A DNA stretch of 18,908 bases from an uncultured bacterium (GTDB lineage: Bacteria; Patescibacteriota; Saccharimonadia; Saccharimonadales; Saccharimonadaceae), in NCBI GenBank assembly GCA_937922985.1, contig CALAKV010000031.1:1-18908 (forward strand), written 5' to 3'. Under the pieces are notes generated by a model. The model made no database searches and was not told the DNA's origin. It saw nothing but the letters and a program-made list of their open reading frames with translations. The stretch's first letter is position 1. Each line of letters begins with the position of its first letter. Positions 1-8,471 of this stretch are shown piece after piece. The position numbers were made by a program, and so were the translations under genes.

Positions 1-309
1 TAATAGAAAAAGCGTTAGTGGTAGTGGTTATTATACCTATTAGTATTATCAATATCTCCAGCAGCAACTCCATATGACATTTTTGAACATATTGTCTTTC
101 CGGCCATATCTCTGGTCACCCTAAAAATCTCTCTATCTGTACCTATTGCATTAATCGTATCCCAAATATTACCTTGATTAATTATTGTAGGCCTACTATC
201 CCACGAGTCTTTATTCCATCTAAAATTATAATTATTTACTGAATAATCGCCATATCCATCATTTCTGACGGTTCGATAATAACCACTACCACTAACGCTT
301 TTTCTATTA
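1..309. repeat. 34-bp perfect inverted repeat (1-34 and 276-309)
   Basis: Bases 1-34 are the exact reverse complement of bases 276-309; pairing breaks at 35/275, and the outer end may continue beyond the window. The arms are 241 bp apart and both lie in the secreted-protein gene. The position at the window edge suggests a fold-back amplification or assembly chimera; an invertible DNA segment is the biological alternative. Confidence 0.9.
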
Positions 310-1163
310 AAATCTTTACCTGTAACTTTGTGCCTAAAAGAAACCCATTGACCAACTCTAGCAGTTTGAGGATTATAGCGACCATTACTCTTAAATCTTG
401 AGTCGTTTGAACTAATTCTCTGGTTAGAATTCAAAACTGCCGCCTTAGTATCTCCTTCAACATTAAACTTAACTGGAGCTTTAACCTTTAAAGTAATCTC
501 ATGCCTATAACAATACCCTGGCCATTTGTTATAAACATCTCTATCCCAACCATGATTCCCTTTACCATGAAAACCCCAACATTGCCACACGTTAAACCGT
601 ATGAATTCACCATCTGAAAGTTTATCTATTGCAGACTCTTTAATGCTTATTTTGGTAGGTGGGGCAATACGGCCAACATCTCTATTATCTAAACTAAAAT
701 CATAAGCAACCCCCTGAGTCCTGCCGCCCAGAACAATAGGGCCGTTTGTTTCAAGCTTGTCAGCATCTAATTCCCCTTTTTGGATCCGGACATTCGCAGC
801 GGCGGCCTTAGCTGGGCCCCTACACGCCATCGCAGCGATATTAAGATAGAAACTTCTATTATTCTTACTTACCTGGAACTCATGTTTTTCGTAAATAGAG
901 CTAATAACTTTTTCACCTCCAGGATCTTCAGATATCCAGTTTCCCGTTACTGATGAAGGATTATTATAGGGGCTAAAATCTTCTTTAGTTCCTTCATACG
1001 TTATTTCTTGAATCCATACACCTGGTGCAACATCGCAAGAATCCCTAAGCCTCCGAGCAACACTATCTGGCACAGAAGCAGCATTCGTGTTTTTTTGAAA
1101 AAACAAAGAACTAAATAAAAAAGCTAGCAAAATAGCAAAAAATAAAATATTAAGTTTTCTCAT
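15..1163 (-). CDS. Secreted cysteine-containing surface protein, unknown function, probably truncated at its C-terminus
   Basis: I do not recognise a named family. The 382-aa product starts with a signal peptide: basic MRK, a hydrophobic stretch at about residues 5-22, and a likely cleavage site near Ala28/Ala29. The rest is soluble and rich in Asn, Gly, Tyr and Trp, with five cysteines (43, 114, 195, 218, 359). Residues about 266-365 look like one beta-rich repeat unit (starting VGQWVSF, ending near KTICSKMSYG), a style I associate with large Saccharibacteria surface proteins; this is inference. The ATG follows the TAA of the upstream gene with no gap, and a weak GGAG lies 12 nt upstream, so the two are co-transcribed. 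The last five residues and the stop are encoded by the inverted copy of bases 276-309 (junction inside codon 377), so the natural protein probably continues. Only one TTCGAA palindrome lies in this gene pair, unlike the rest of the window. Confidence 0.75.
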   Translation of the reverse strand: MRKLNILFFAILLAFLFSSLFFQKNTNAASVPDSVARRLRDSCDVAPGVWIQEITYEGTKEDFSPYNNPSSVTGNWISEDPGGEKVISSIYEKHEFQVSKNNRSFYLNIAAMACRGPAKAAAANVRIQKGELDADKLETNGPIVLGGRTQGVAYDFSLDNRDVGRIAPPTKISIKESAIDKLSDGEFIRFNVWQCWGFHGKGNHGWDRDVYNKWPGYCYRHEITLKVKAPVKFNVEGDTKAAVLNSNQRISSNDSRFKSNGRYNPQTARVGQWVSFRHKVTGKDFNRKSVSGSGYYRTVRNDGYGDYSVNNYNFRWNKDSWDSRPTIINQGNIWDTINAIGTDREIFRVTRDMAGKTICSKMSYGVAAGDIDNTNRYNNHYH

Positions 1164-1586
1164 TTAAAACAAATCTCCAACATTTTGATATTTTAAACTT
1201 GAAGGCTTAAGATATTCAATATAATCAACACCCCTAATTTTTAAGCTTGGGTTCTGGCCCTTGTTAATCATTTCTTCAAGATTTTTAAATGTTTGTTCCT
1301 GATTTTCCGTTCCAATAAAAAGTCGCATTATAACACAGTTGGAGTCTTTCTCATTTCCTGCTTTTTTCGAAATCTCATCCCCTAAGGCTTTTGCGTTTTT
1401 AACATATTCTTCTTTCTTACCTTTAATATTGTTATATTTATTAATAATATCATCACCACAAACCGAACCAACAGGGTTTTTCATTGCAGCAATATCATTT
1501 TTATTTTTAATTACTTGCACTACGTTTAGCCCTGCGCTCAAAACAGCAATAGCTAAAACTACACCAAATAATATTTTATGTTTCAT
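1164..1586 (-). CDS. Small membrane-anchored or secreted protein, unknown function
   Basis: The 140-aa product has one N-terminal hydrophobic segment (about residues 5-25) after MKHK, which can act as a signal anchor or an uncleaved signal peptide. The remainder is a Lys/Asn/Glu-rich domain with two cysteines (43 and 84) that could form a disulfide outside the cell. Residues about 45-80 are probably helical. I recognise no family. The start is supported by a GGAGG about 10 nt upstream and by a well-spaced promoter further upstream. Its TAA is directly followed by the ATG of the secreted protein gene, which implies co-expression and perhaps a shared envelope role. Confidence 0.7.
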   Translation of the reverse strand: MKHKILFGVVLAIAVLSAGLNVVQVIKNKNDIAAMKNPVGSVCGDDIINKYNNIKGKKEEYVKNAKALGDEISKKAGNEKDSNCVIMRLFIGTENQEQTFKNLEEMINKGQNPSLKIRGVDYIEYLKPSSLKYQNVGDLF

Positions 1587-1625
1587 TATCTAAGTTCCTC
1601 CACCTTAAAAATATTTCCTAAAATA

Positions 1626-1654
1626 ATTATAAACAAAAGCGTTTTAAAAATCAA
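1626..1654 (-). promoter_or_regulatory. Promoter of the two-gene envelope operon
   Basis: On the minus strand, TTGATT (1649-1654) and TATAAT (1626-1631) are separated by 17 nt. Transcription should start near 1619, giving a leader of about 33 nt that contains the GGAGG ribosome binding site of the 140-aa gene. I see no clear terminator between the polA stop and this promoter. Confidence 0.6.
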
Positions 1655-1690
1655 GACTGCACCGCAAAAACCCATCTTACAATATATATA

Positions 1691-4273
1691 TTACATATTT
1701 AACCAATCTTTACCAATAGAAACTTCAACCTTTAATTTAACATTTAATTCTGGAGCCACGTTCTCCATTTCTAGTTTTAAAATTTCTGCCACATTTTCAG
1801 CATTTTCAGCTGGAACTTCTACCAAAATCGAATCATGAATTTGCAAAATTTGTTCACCAAGCCCAGCTTTTACAATTTTTTCATCAACAGCCAACATCGC
1901 TCGCTTCATCAAATCTGCTTCAGTGCCTTGAATTGGCATATTCTGCGCCGCTCGCTTTGCCATCTCACGAATCATAAAATTACTAGATTTTATATCTGGC
2001 ATTGGTCGCCTTCGCCCAAAAAATGTCTCTACAAAACCTTCATCCTGAGCTTTTTTCAACGTATTATCCATAAGCTCCCGAATCGGTTTGTGCGCATTAA
2101 AATACTCTTCAATATATTTTTTCGCCTCATAAAAACCAACTCCAATCGTACCAGAAAGATTATGAGCTCCGACACCATAAAGAACACTAAAATTAATAAT
2201 TTTCGCAACACGTCGTTGTTCTTTCGAAACTTCATCAATCGGAACACCAAAAACCTCGCTCGCAGTCTTTGCGTGAATATCTAAATCCTTTTCAAAAGTT
2301 TCAATCAAAGGCTTGTCGTTTGCTAAAACTGCCGCCAATCTCAATTCAAACTGCGAATAATCTGCTGAAACGAGTAGATTTCCCTTTTTCGCCACAAATC
2401 CCTCACGAATACGCCGCCCAAGTTCGGAACGAATCGGTATATTCTGCAAATTAGGATTACTTGAAGAAAGCCGCCCCGTTGTTGTTACATCTTGCGCAAA
2501 ATTGCTATGAATCCGATTTTTTTCATCTGCAAGTTTTGGCAAAGCATCAACATAGGTACTTTTTAATTTCGAAAATTCACGGAATTGCTCAATTTTTTCA
2601 ATAATCGGGCTATATTCTCGTAATTTATCGAGCTCTTTTTGCCCTGTTGAAAAGCCATTTTTTGATTTTTTAATACCTTTTGTCGGTAGGTTTAAATCTT
2701 CAAAAAGAACTTTTGAAAGCTGCAGTGGACTAGCAACATTAAATTCTCGCCCAGCAATTTCAAAAATTTCCTTCTCAATCTTTGAAATTTCACCAGCAAA
2801 TTCCTCACTCATTTTAGCAAAAATATCTGGGCAAATTTCAACACCAGCTTTTTCCATTTTAAATAGAACCAAACTCATTGGAAAATCTAATTTTTCAGCA
2901 ATTTCACGAATTCTTGGTAAATCTTCAAGCTTTTTTTGTTGACTCTCAAAAATAATCCGCATTGCTGAAATTCGAACTTTCGAATCATCTTCATCTATTT
3001 TTTCGCCATAAATTCCACTCAAACTTTTATCACGGATTAAAGCATTTAACAAAAATTCCAATTGCTCAATATCGTAAATCTCACCCCAATCTTCAAAGTC
3101 AATGCCAGAATTAAAAATTTTATGAAATGTTTCTTTCGCATTAAAGAAAACTGTTTTTACATTTTTGAAGAAATCAGCAAATTTTGAGAATTCCATAAAA
3201 TTAAATTCTGCAATATTTTCAAAATTCGAAACTAAAATTTTTAATTTTTGACTATCAAAATCAAAGAAAATCAAATCTTGTGGTTTTTCGAAAAACTTTT
3301 CAGCAGAAATTTCTGGCAAAATATTAATCTCAGAAGATTTCAAAACTTCTTCAAAAAGCCCAATTTGGTTTTCATTTTTTGTTTCAAAATCCTCTGAGCC
3401 AATTTTCATCTCTTTTGGAATTTTTCGTACCAAAGAGTTAAATTCAAGCTTTCGAAGCATTTTTAAAACTTCTTCATAATTAAAATTACGAATATCGGCA
3501 TCTTCAAAGTTAAGCTCAACTGGTGCATCAAGAAAAATTTCAGCAATTTTTTTACTCATAAATGCCGAATCTTTACCGGCTTCAAGTTTTTTTCGCCAAG
3601 CTGGTTTGATTTTTTCAAGATTTTCATAAATTCCCTCAAGCGTAAAAAACTCTTGCAAAAGTTGCGTAGCGGTTTTTGGACCAATCCCTGGCGCACCTGG
3701 AATATTGTCGCTAGAATCACCTTGAAGTGCTTTTAAATCTAAAAATTGAGACTGTTTTAATCCATATTTATTCTCAAAATATTCAAGATCAAATTCTTCG
3801 ATATCCGAAAATCCGCGTTTCATTGCAAAAACTTTAGTATTTTCGTCAATCAATTGCAGCATATCAAGATCAGAAGTAATCAAATTTGCTTCAACTCCAA
3901 GCTTATTTGCCTGAACTGCTAAAGTCCCTAAAATATCATCAGCCTCATAACCATCAGTTTCAAAAAGAGGCCAGCCTAAAGTCTTCAAAAAGTCCTTTAA
4001 AAGCGGAATCTGTTCATAAAAATCATCTGGCGCTTTTTTTCGCCCAGCTTTATATTCAGGATAAATCGCACTTCTTTTTGCAGTTGAAGTTCCTTTTTTA
4101 TCCCAAGCCACAACCACATAATCTGGTTTTAATTTTCGAATAACTTCAAAAGCTAAACTGGCAAAACCATAAACACCGCCCGTTGGCGTTCCGTCTTCAA
4201 GACTCAAATTACCCATAGCGTAGTAACCCCTATAAAATACGCTTTTCCCGTCAATAATTACTAACTTTTTCAT
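1691..4273 (-). CDS. polA: DNA polymerase I
   Basis: Family A DNA polymerase that removes RNA primers and fills gaps in replication and repair. The 860-aa product has an N-terminal 5' nuclease domain (about 1-290) with intact acidic motifs (EADD, SDLD, GDSSDNIPG) and the helix-hairpin-helix GIGPKTA. The middle third (about 300-470) matches the 3'-5' exonuclease position but lacks the canonical catalytic acids: DxD instead of DxE in motif I, NAKET in place of the NLKYD-type motif II, and no YxxxD motif III, so proofreading is probably absent. The polymerase domain has motif A with D638 (DYSQFELR), the O-helix with K691, F695 and Y699, and motif C at 813-815. Motif C reads HDS, whereas most family members have HDE. 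ATG 4273 is set by an extended -10 box 8 nt upstream and by the typical N-terminus. Confidence 0.97.
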   Translation of the reverse strand: MKKLVIIDGKSVFYRGYYAMGNLSLEDGTPTGGVYGFASLAFEVIRKLKPDYVVVAWDKKGTSTAKRSAIYPEYKAGRKKAPDDFYEQIPLLKDFLKTLGWPLFETDGYEADDILGTLAVQANKLGVEANLITSDLDMLQLIDENTKVFAMKRGFSDIEEFDLEYFENKYGLKQSQFLDLKALQGDSSDNIPGAPGIGPKTATQLLQEFFTLEGIYENLEKIKPAWRKKLEAGKDSAFMSKKIAEIFLDAPVELNFEDADIRNFNYEEVLKMLRKLEFNSLVRKIPKEMKIGSEDFETKNENQIGLFEEVLKSSEINILPEISAEKFFEKPQDLIFFDFDSQKLKILVSNFENIAEFNFMEFSKFADFFKNVKTVFFNAKETFHKIFNSGIDFEDWGEIYDIEQLEFLLNALIRDKSLSGIYGEKIDEDDSKVRISAMRIIFESQQKKLEDLPRIREIAEKLDFPMSLVLFKMEKAGVEICPDIFAKMSEEFAGEISKIEKEIFEIAGREFNVASPLQLSKVLFEDLNLPTKGIKKSKNGFSTGQKELDKLREYSPIIEKIEQFREFSKLKSTYVDALPKLADEKNRIHSNFAQDVTTTGRLSSSNPNLQNIPIRSELGRRIREGFVAKKGNLLVSADYSQFELRLAAVLANDKPLIETFEKDLDIHAKTASEVFGVPIDEVSKEQRRVAKIINFSVLYGVGAHNLSGTIGVGFYEAKKYIEEYFNAHKPIRELMDNTLKKAQDEGFVETFFGRRRPMPDIKSSNFMIREMAKRAAQNMPIQGTEADLMKRAMLAVDEKIVKAGLGEQILQIHDSILVEVPAENAENVAEILKLEMENVAPELNVKLKVEVSIGKDWLNM

Positions 4274-4281
4274 TACATTCC

Positions 4282-4290
4282 ATTATATCA
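4282..4290 (-). promoter_or_regulatory. Extended -10 promoter of polA (leaderless)
   Basis: The minus strand reads TGATATAAT; only 8 nt separate TATAAT (4282-4287) from the polA ATG. With a start site 6-8 nt after the -10 box, the mRNA begins at or next to the start codon. No Shine-Dalgarno sequence and only a weak -35 are present. Confidence 0.65.
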
Positions 4291-4324
4291 CGCTTGGGGA
4301 TATTTTTCACTTTTTTCGAAAACT

Positions 4325-4350
4325 AAAATAGGGCAATAAAACCCTATTTT
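4325..4350 (-). terminator. Rho-independent terminator of the pheS-trxB operon
   Basis: A 9-bp stem AAAATAGGG/CCCTATTTT with an 8-nt loop contains the trxB stop codon and is followed on the minus strand by a T-rich tract. It closes the operon just upstream of the polA promoter. Confidence 0.7.
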
Positions 4351-5285
4351 TCATTGTGTAAAAATTCTGAGATTTTTATTGCTGCTTGAGCACCGGTTGC
4401 TGCAGCTACCACAATCTGTTTTTGTGCATTTTCAATTATATCACCAGAAGCATAAACTCTTGGAATATTTGTTTCGAAATTGTTATTTACAACAATCTCA
4501 CCATAGTTGTTAACTTCAACGCCAGATTTTTTTGCAAAACCAGAATTTGGGATCAATCCAATAAATTCAAAAATTGCCGCGGCTTTAATTTCAAAAGTTT
4601 TTTCACCTTCTTTAGTTTGCTGTTTTATACGAGCACCAATAATTTTTTCACCAAAATCAGTCTTTTCGAAAAGAAATTCCTCAATTTCAGTTTTTAAAAA
4701 TAACTCAATTTTGCCAGATTTAACTGCTTCAAAAAGTCGCTCTTGCAAGACCGCTTGCGCCGAAATTTCGCCCCGAACTAAAAGCTTAACTTTTGAAAAT
4801 CGGCTCAAAAACAGAGCTTCAGTTACCGCAGAATTACCGCCACCAACTGCAATCAAATCTTTTCCAGCATAGAATGGGCCATCACAAGTTGCGCAAGTGT
4901 GGACACCTCGCCCAAAAAACTCTTCTTCTCGTGACAAACCAAGCATTCTATATGAATTTCCCGTTGCAATCAAAACTGTTTTCGAATCAAATTTTTCGCC
5001 ATCAATATCTAATCGTACGAAATTGCCAAGATTTTCAAAACCTAAGACTTCACCATAATCAAATTTTGCACCAAATTTTTCAGCTTGAACTCGCATTTTT
5101 TTTGAAAGCTCAAGCCCAGAAATTCCCTCATCAAAACCTGGATAGTTTTCAATTAAATCTGAAGTTGTCGCAATTCCGCCAAAAGCTACTTTTTCGAAAA
5201 CTCGCACGCTCAAGCCATCTCGTGCAGCATAAATTGCCGCACTCAACGCAGATGGCCCTGAACCAATAATTACCAAATCAGTCAT
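4344..5285 (-). CDS. trxB: Thioredoxin reductase (NADPH, FAD)
   Basis: Flavoprotein that reduces thioredoxin (or a similar redoxin) with NADPH in the cytoplasm. From ATG 5285 the protein has 313 aa, the normal bacterial TrxB size. It has an N-terminal FAD-binding GSGPSA motif (about 8-13), the redox-active CATC (131-134), an NADPH-binding VGGGNSA (about 147-153), and a C-terminal FAD motif ASGDI. I chose ATG 5285 (MTDLVIIG) over an in-frame TTG at 5300 because a GAGG lies about 9 nt upstream of the ATG and the N-terminus then fits the family. It starts 1 nt after the stop of the FKBP gene and is the last gene of the pheS operon. No thioredoxin gene is in the window. Confidence 0.93.
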   Translation of the reverse strand: MTDLVIIGSGPSALSAAIYAARDGLSVRVFEKVAFGGIATTSDLIENYPGFDEGISGLELSKKMRVQAEKFGAKFDYGEVLGFENLGNFVRLDIDGEKFDSKTVLIATGNSYRMLGLSREEEFFGRGVHTCATCDGPFYAGKDLIAVGGGNSAVTEALFLSRFSKVKLLVRGEISAQAVLQERLFEAVKSGKIELFLKTEIEEFLFEKTDFGEKIIGARIKQQTKEGEKTFEIKAAAIFEFIGLIPNSGFAKKSGVEVNNYGEIVVNNNFETNIPRVYASGDIIENAQKQIVVAAATGAQAAIKISEFLHNEK

Positions 5286-5286
5286 T

Positions 5287-5967
5287 TTAGTTTTCCTCAA
5301 GACTTGGCTGTGGAATTTCTTGGAATTCAGGAATTAACATTACGATAAATTTCAAAGGTGTATTTGGGCCAATAGTTTTTGAAGAATCTTCCTGATTAAC
5401 TGAGCCCTGAGCACCATAAGCCTTATCTGCAGGAATAGATAATTCACGAATTCCGCCAACTTTCATTCCTTTTAGACCTTCACTCCAGCCCTCAATTAAG
5501 CCCCATTTTTTACCCTCTTTACGAAAAACAACTGGTGATTTTAATCTACCATTTTCAAAGCTTCCATCAAAAACTGTACCATCGGGTTTCCATCCAATAT
5601 AATAAGCCTGAAATTTCGTTGTCGAATCTGTAAATTCTTCACCATTACCTTCTTTTAAATCTTTTTTCGTAAGCTCTTTTATGCTCGCAGCATTAAATGC
5701 AACCGGAGCTTTTTCGTATTCTTTAAAACTGTCGTAATATTTGGCCGAAAGTTCTTTCGCCTGCTCTTCAACCTTTTTTCTGTAATCTTGGTATTTTTTT
5801 AAAACTTGTGATCGATTTTTTTGTGCTTCTGAATTGCTCTCAGTTTGTAAGAATGAAGAAACATAAAGTGCCATAGTTGAAACAACCGTTAAAATTAAAA
5901 TCACCCAAATTGAATATCTCTGCCAAGCTGGTGTACCAGTTTGTAATGAATTTTTCTTTGTTGCCAT
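5287..5967 (-). CDS. Membrane-anchored FKBP-type peptidyl-prolyl cis-trans isomerase
   Basis: The 226-aa protein has a short basic cytoplasmic N-terminus, one membrane segment (about 19-39), a charged helical, probably coiled-coil linker (about 45-88), and an FKBP domain (about 105-214). FKBP features include FDGSF (133-137), GWSEGLKGMKVGG and IPADKAYGAQG, and the closing strand IGPNTPLKFIVML. It should sit on the outer face of the membrane and catalyse prolyl isomerisation or act as a chaperone for exported proteins. The ribosome binding site AGGAG lies 6 nt before the ATG and overlaps the TAG stop of pheT. The TTCGAA palindrome, frequent elsewhere, was not seen in this gene. Confidence 0.9.
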   Translation of the reverse strand: MATKKNSLQTGTPAWQRYSIWVILILTVVSTMALYVSSFLQTESNSEAQKNRSQVLKKYQDYRKKVEEQAKELSAKYYDSFKEYEKAPVAFNAASIKELTKKDLKEGNGEEFTDSTTKFQAYYIGWKPDGTVFDGSFENGRLKSPVVFRKEGKKWGLIEGWSEGLKGMKVGGIRELSIPADKAYGAQGSVNQEDSSKTIGPNTPLKFIVMLIPEFQEIPQPSLEEN

Positions 5968-5975
5968 CTTTTCTC

Positions 5976-8471
5976 CTAAATTATCTTTCCGCCATTTTTT
6001 ATGGCTTTTTCTTCAATTTTTTGCATAATTTCTCGAATTTCTTCACCGTTCAAAGTTTTTTCGAAAGGTGTAATCTTAAATCGAATTGAAATATTTTTTG
6101 AGCCATCACAATTATTAAAAATATCAATTGGTGAAGTTTCAATATCAATTTTACTAAATTCATCAGAAATATTCTCAAAAATACTAAAAATTTCAGCAAA
6201 TTTACGATTTTCTTCAACACTAATCGAAATATCGCGCTCAACAGATTGGAACTTCGAAAAATCCCTAATTTTCACATTCGAATTTTCAATATTTTCAAGT
6301 AAAATTTGCAAATCGAGCTCAAATCCAGCAGTTGATTCTGGTAGTTTTAGCGCTTTTTGAACTGATTTTCTAAACTCACCAATTACACCTAAAATTATCT
6401 TTTTGCCATTTTTAGAAATTTGCATTAAGGCCGAACGTTTTGGTTCAAATTCAGTTGAAAGTGGTGATTTTTCAGTTTCAAATTTCAGAATTTCTACATT
6501 TAAACCAAGCTTTTTAAATAGAAATTCTACATAATTCTTTGCTTCATAAAATGCATTTTCACCCTTATTTTTTGCATAAACGAACGCCAATTTCTTCTGT
6601 TCAACTGGCACATTCTCATCATTCAAACCGAGTGATTTTTCAGTGATTTTATTTATTTCGAAAATTGCAAATTCACCAAAACCTGCACGAATATTTTGAC
6701 TAATTTTAGAAAGCAAACTTGGCATTAAAGTTTGGCGATAATATTGTAAATCTGGTGAGATTGAATTGATAATCTTGTAAGAGTTTTGTGGATCTTGGCC
6801 AACCTTTTCAAACAAATCACCATGAATAAAACTATAAGTCAAAACTTCATTTGCACCGCTTGCTACTAAAATATCACGAATTTCAGATTGAAGTAAGTCG
6901 ATTTTTGCTTTTTTTACCGCTTTAAAAGTTCGACTTGGTAGTTGCAATTTAATATTATCATAACCGTTCAATCGCCCAACTTCTTCAATTAAATCCTCTT
7001 CAATGTGTAGATCATTTCGCCAAAACGGAATCATAAAAGTTTCAGAATTTTCATTTTTTGCTAAAATTCCAACATTTTCTAGAGTTTGTTGAATTTCTTC
7101 ATTCGAAAAATCTGTTCCCAAAACTTGGTTAATTTTATCTTTCGAAACTGAAATTTCAGTTTTATTGTAATAAAAATAACTGTTTGAATCTACAACCTCA
7201 CTCAAAGATTTTCCACCAAGCTCCAAAATTCGCACGCCAAATAAATCAAGAACTTTTCGCGATATCATTTCTGGCACACCTTTTGTGAAGCGAGTAATCG
7301 CCTCCGAGAAAATTCCATGACGCATTTGTGTATTTCGCAAATTATAAAGATTAAATGTAGCACTTTCAACCAAAATTCGTGTTGTATTTTCATCAATTGC
7401 GGTCGAAGCTCCACCCATTGCGCCAGCAAGCGCCACGGCCGTTTCAGCGTTTTCGCCAACCGCAATCACGATATCTTGTTTGTTCATTTTGATTTTTTTC
7501 CCATCTAAAAGCTCTAATTCTTCATTTTCGAAAGCTTTTCGAACGGTAATTTTGATGTTTTCGCTACCGTTAATTTTTACTAATTTATCAAAATCAAATG
7601 TGTGGAGTGGTTGACCAGTTTCAAGCATAAGTTCATTTGCTAAATCAGTAATCGAATCAATTAGCCGCATTCCAGAACGCAAAAGATAAGTTTTTGCAAT
7701 TGTTAACTTTGGATTTTTTAAAATTTCAGAGATATCAAAAACTGCCGCCGTGTAACGTTCACAAATTTCAGGATCTTGAATTTCAACTTCAACCGTTTTA
7801 TTGCTTTGAGCTTTAAAGTTCAAGCCTCTTATAAAATCTAGCTCAACAAATTTTTGCCCCAAGATTCCTGCAACTTCACGAGCAAAACCAACAATTCCAA
7901 AACAATCTGGGCGATGAGTCAAGCTCTTATTCTCAACTTCGAGCAGAAAATCATTTAATTCAAATTTCTCCGCAAAAGAATTACCAGCCTGAACACCGCT
8001 TTCGAAAACCTCTGGCGAAATTTCAAGAATACCATCATGTTCTTCGCCTAAACCAAGCTCGCGAAGACTTGCAATCATTCCGTTGCTCATATGGCCCATT
8101 AGTTTTCGTGCGCCAAGCTTAAAGTTATCACCACCAAAAGTTTCCGGCACAATTGACTCCGGCGGAAGCCAAGCCACAAAAATTCCAGCTCGCACATTTG
8201 GCGCACCGCAAACCACCTGAATAAACCCGTCTTCATCGCGAGTAATATTTTTTCTTACACCACCATCATCAATCTTACATAGGTTTAAATGATCTGAATT
8301 TTCAACTTTCTGCGCAGAAACAACCTTAGCAATAATCACATCTTTATACTTTTTGCCCAAATTTTCAATACTTTCAATTTCAACCAGCCTTGCACCAATC
8401 AATTTCGAAAGCTCACCAATATCTGGCAAATCTGGAACAAATTTTTTAAGCCAATTTACTGAAATTATCAT
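5976..8471 (-). CDS. pheT: Phenylalanyl-tRNA synthetase beta subunit
   Basis: The 831-aa protein is the large subunit of the (alpha-beta)2 enzyme that charges tRNA-Phe. In order it has the N-terminal MIISVNWLKKFVPDL segment, an EMAP/OB tRNA-binding domain (about 40-155, with VVCGAPNVRAG), a B3/B4 editing-domain region (about 215-390), B5 (about 410-490), the catalytic-like core, and a C-terminal FDX-ACB anticodon-binding domain (about 740-831, ending near RFKITPFEKTL). Length is normal. Its ATG overlaps the TGA of the preceding 79-aa gene by 4 bases (ATGA), so translation is coupled. It does not follow pheS directly as in most bacteria: the 79-aa membrane protein gene lies between them. Confidence 0.97.
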   Translation of the reverse strand: MIISVNWLKKFVPDLPDIGELSKLIGARLVEIESIENLGKKYKDVIIAKVVSAQKVENSDHLNLCKIDDGGVRKNITRDEDGFIQVVCGAPNVRAGIFVAWLPPESIVPETFGGDNFKLGARKLMGHMSNGMIASLRELGLGEEHDGILEISPEVFESGVQAGNSFAEKFELNDFLLEVENKSLTHRPDCFGIVGFAREVAGILGQKFVELDFIRGLNFKAQSNKTVEVEIQDPEICERYTAAVFDISEILKNPKLTIAKTYLLRSGMRLIDSITDLANELMLETGQPLHTFDFDKLVKINGSENIKITVRKAFENEELELLDGKKIKMNKQDIVIAVGENAETAVALAGAMGGASTAIDENTTRILVESATFNLYNLRNTQMRHGIFSEAITRFTKGVPEMISRKVLDLFGVRILELGGKSLSEVVDSNSYFYYNKTEISVSKDKINQVLGTDFSNEEIQQTLENVGILAKNENSETFMIPFWRNDLHIEEDLIEEVGRLNGYDNIKLQLPSRTFKAVKKAKIDLLQSEIRDILVASGANEVLTYSFIHGDLFEKVGQDPQNSYKIINSISPDLQYYRQTLMPSLLSKISQNIRAGFGEFAIFEINKITEKSLGLNDENVPVEQKKLAFVYAKNKGENAFYEAKNYVEFLFKKLGLNVEILKFETEKSPLSTEFEPKRSALMQISKNGKKIILGVIGEFRKSVQKALKLPESTAGFELDLQILLENIENSNVKIRDFSKFQSVERDISISVEENRKFAEIFSIFENISDEFSKIDIETSPIDIFNNCDGSKNISIRFKITPFEKTLNGEEIREIMQKIEEKAIKNGGKII

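Noticed and set aside
1835..2284. Plus-strand open frames opposite polA, trxB, pheT, argS and other genes
   Set aside because: They are antisense shadows of conserved genes, with no domain, promoter or ribosome binding site of their own.
5286..5300. TTG start giving trxB five extra residues
   Set aside because: The GAGG of the ribosome binding site lies within this extension, and MTDLVIIG is the normal TrxB start.
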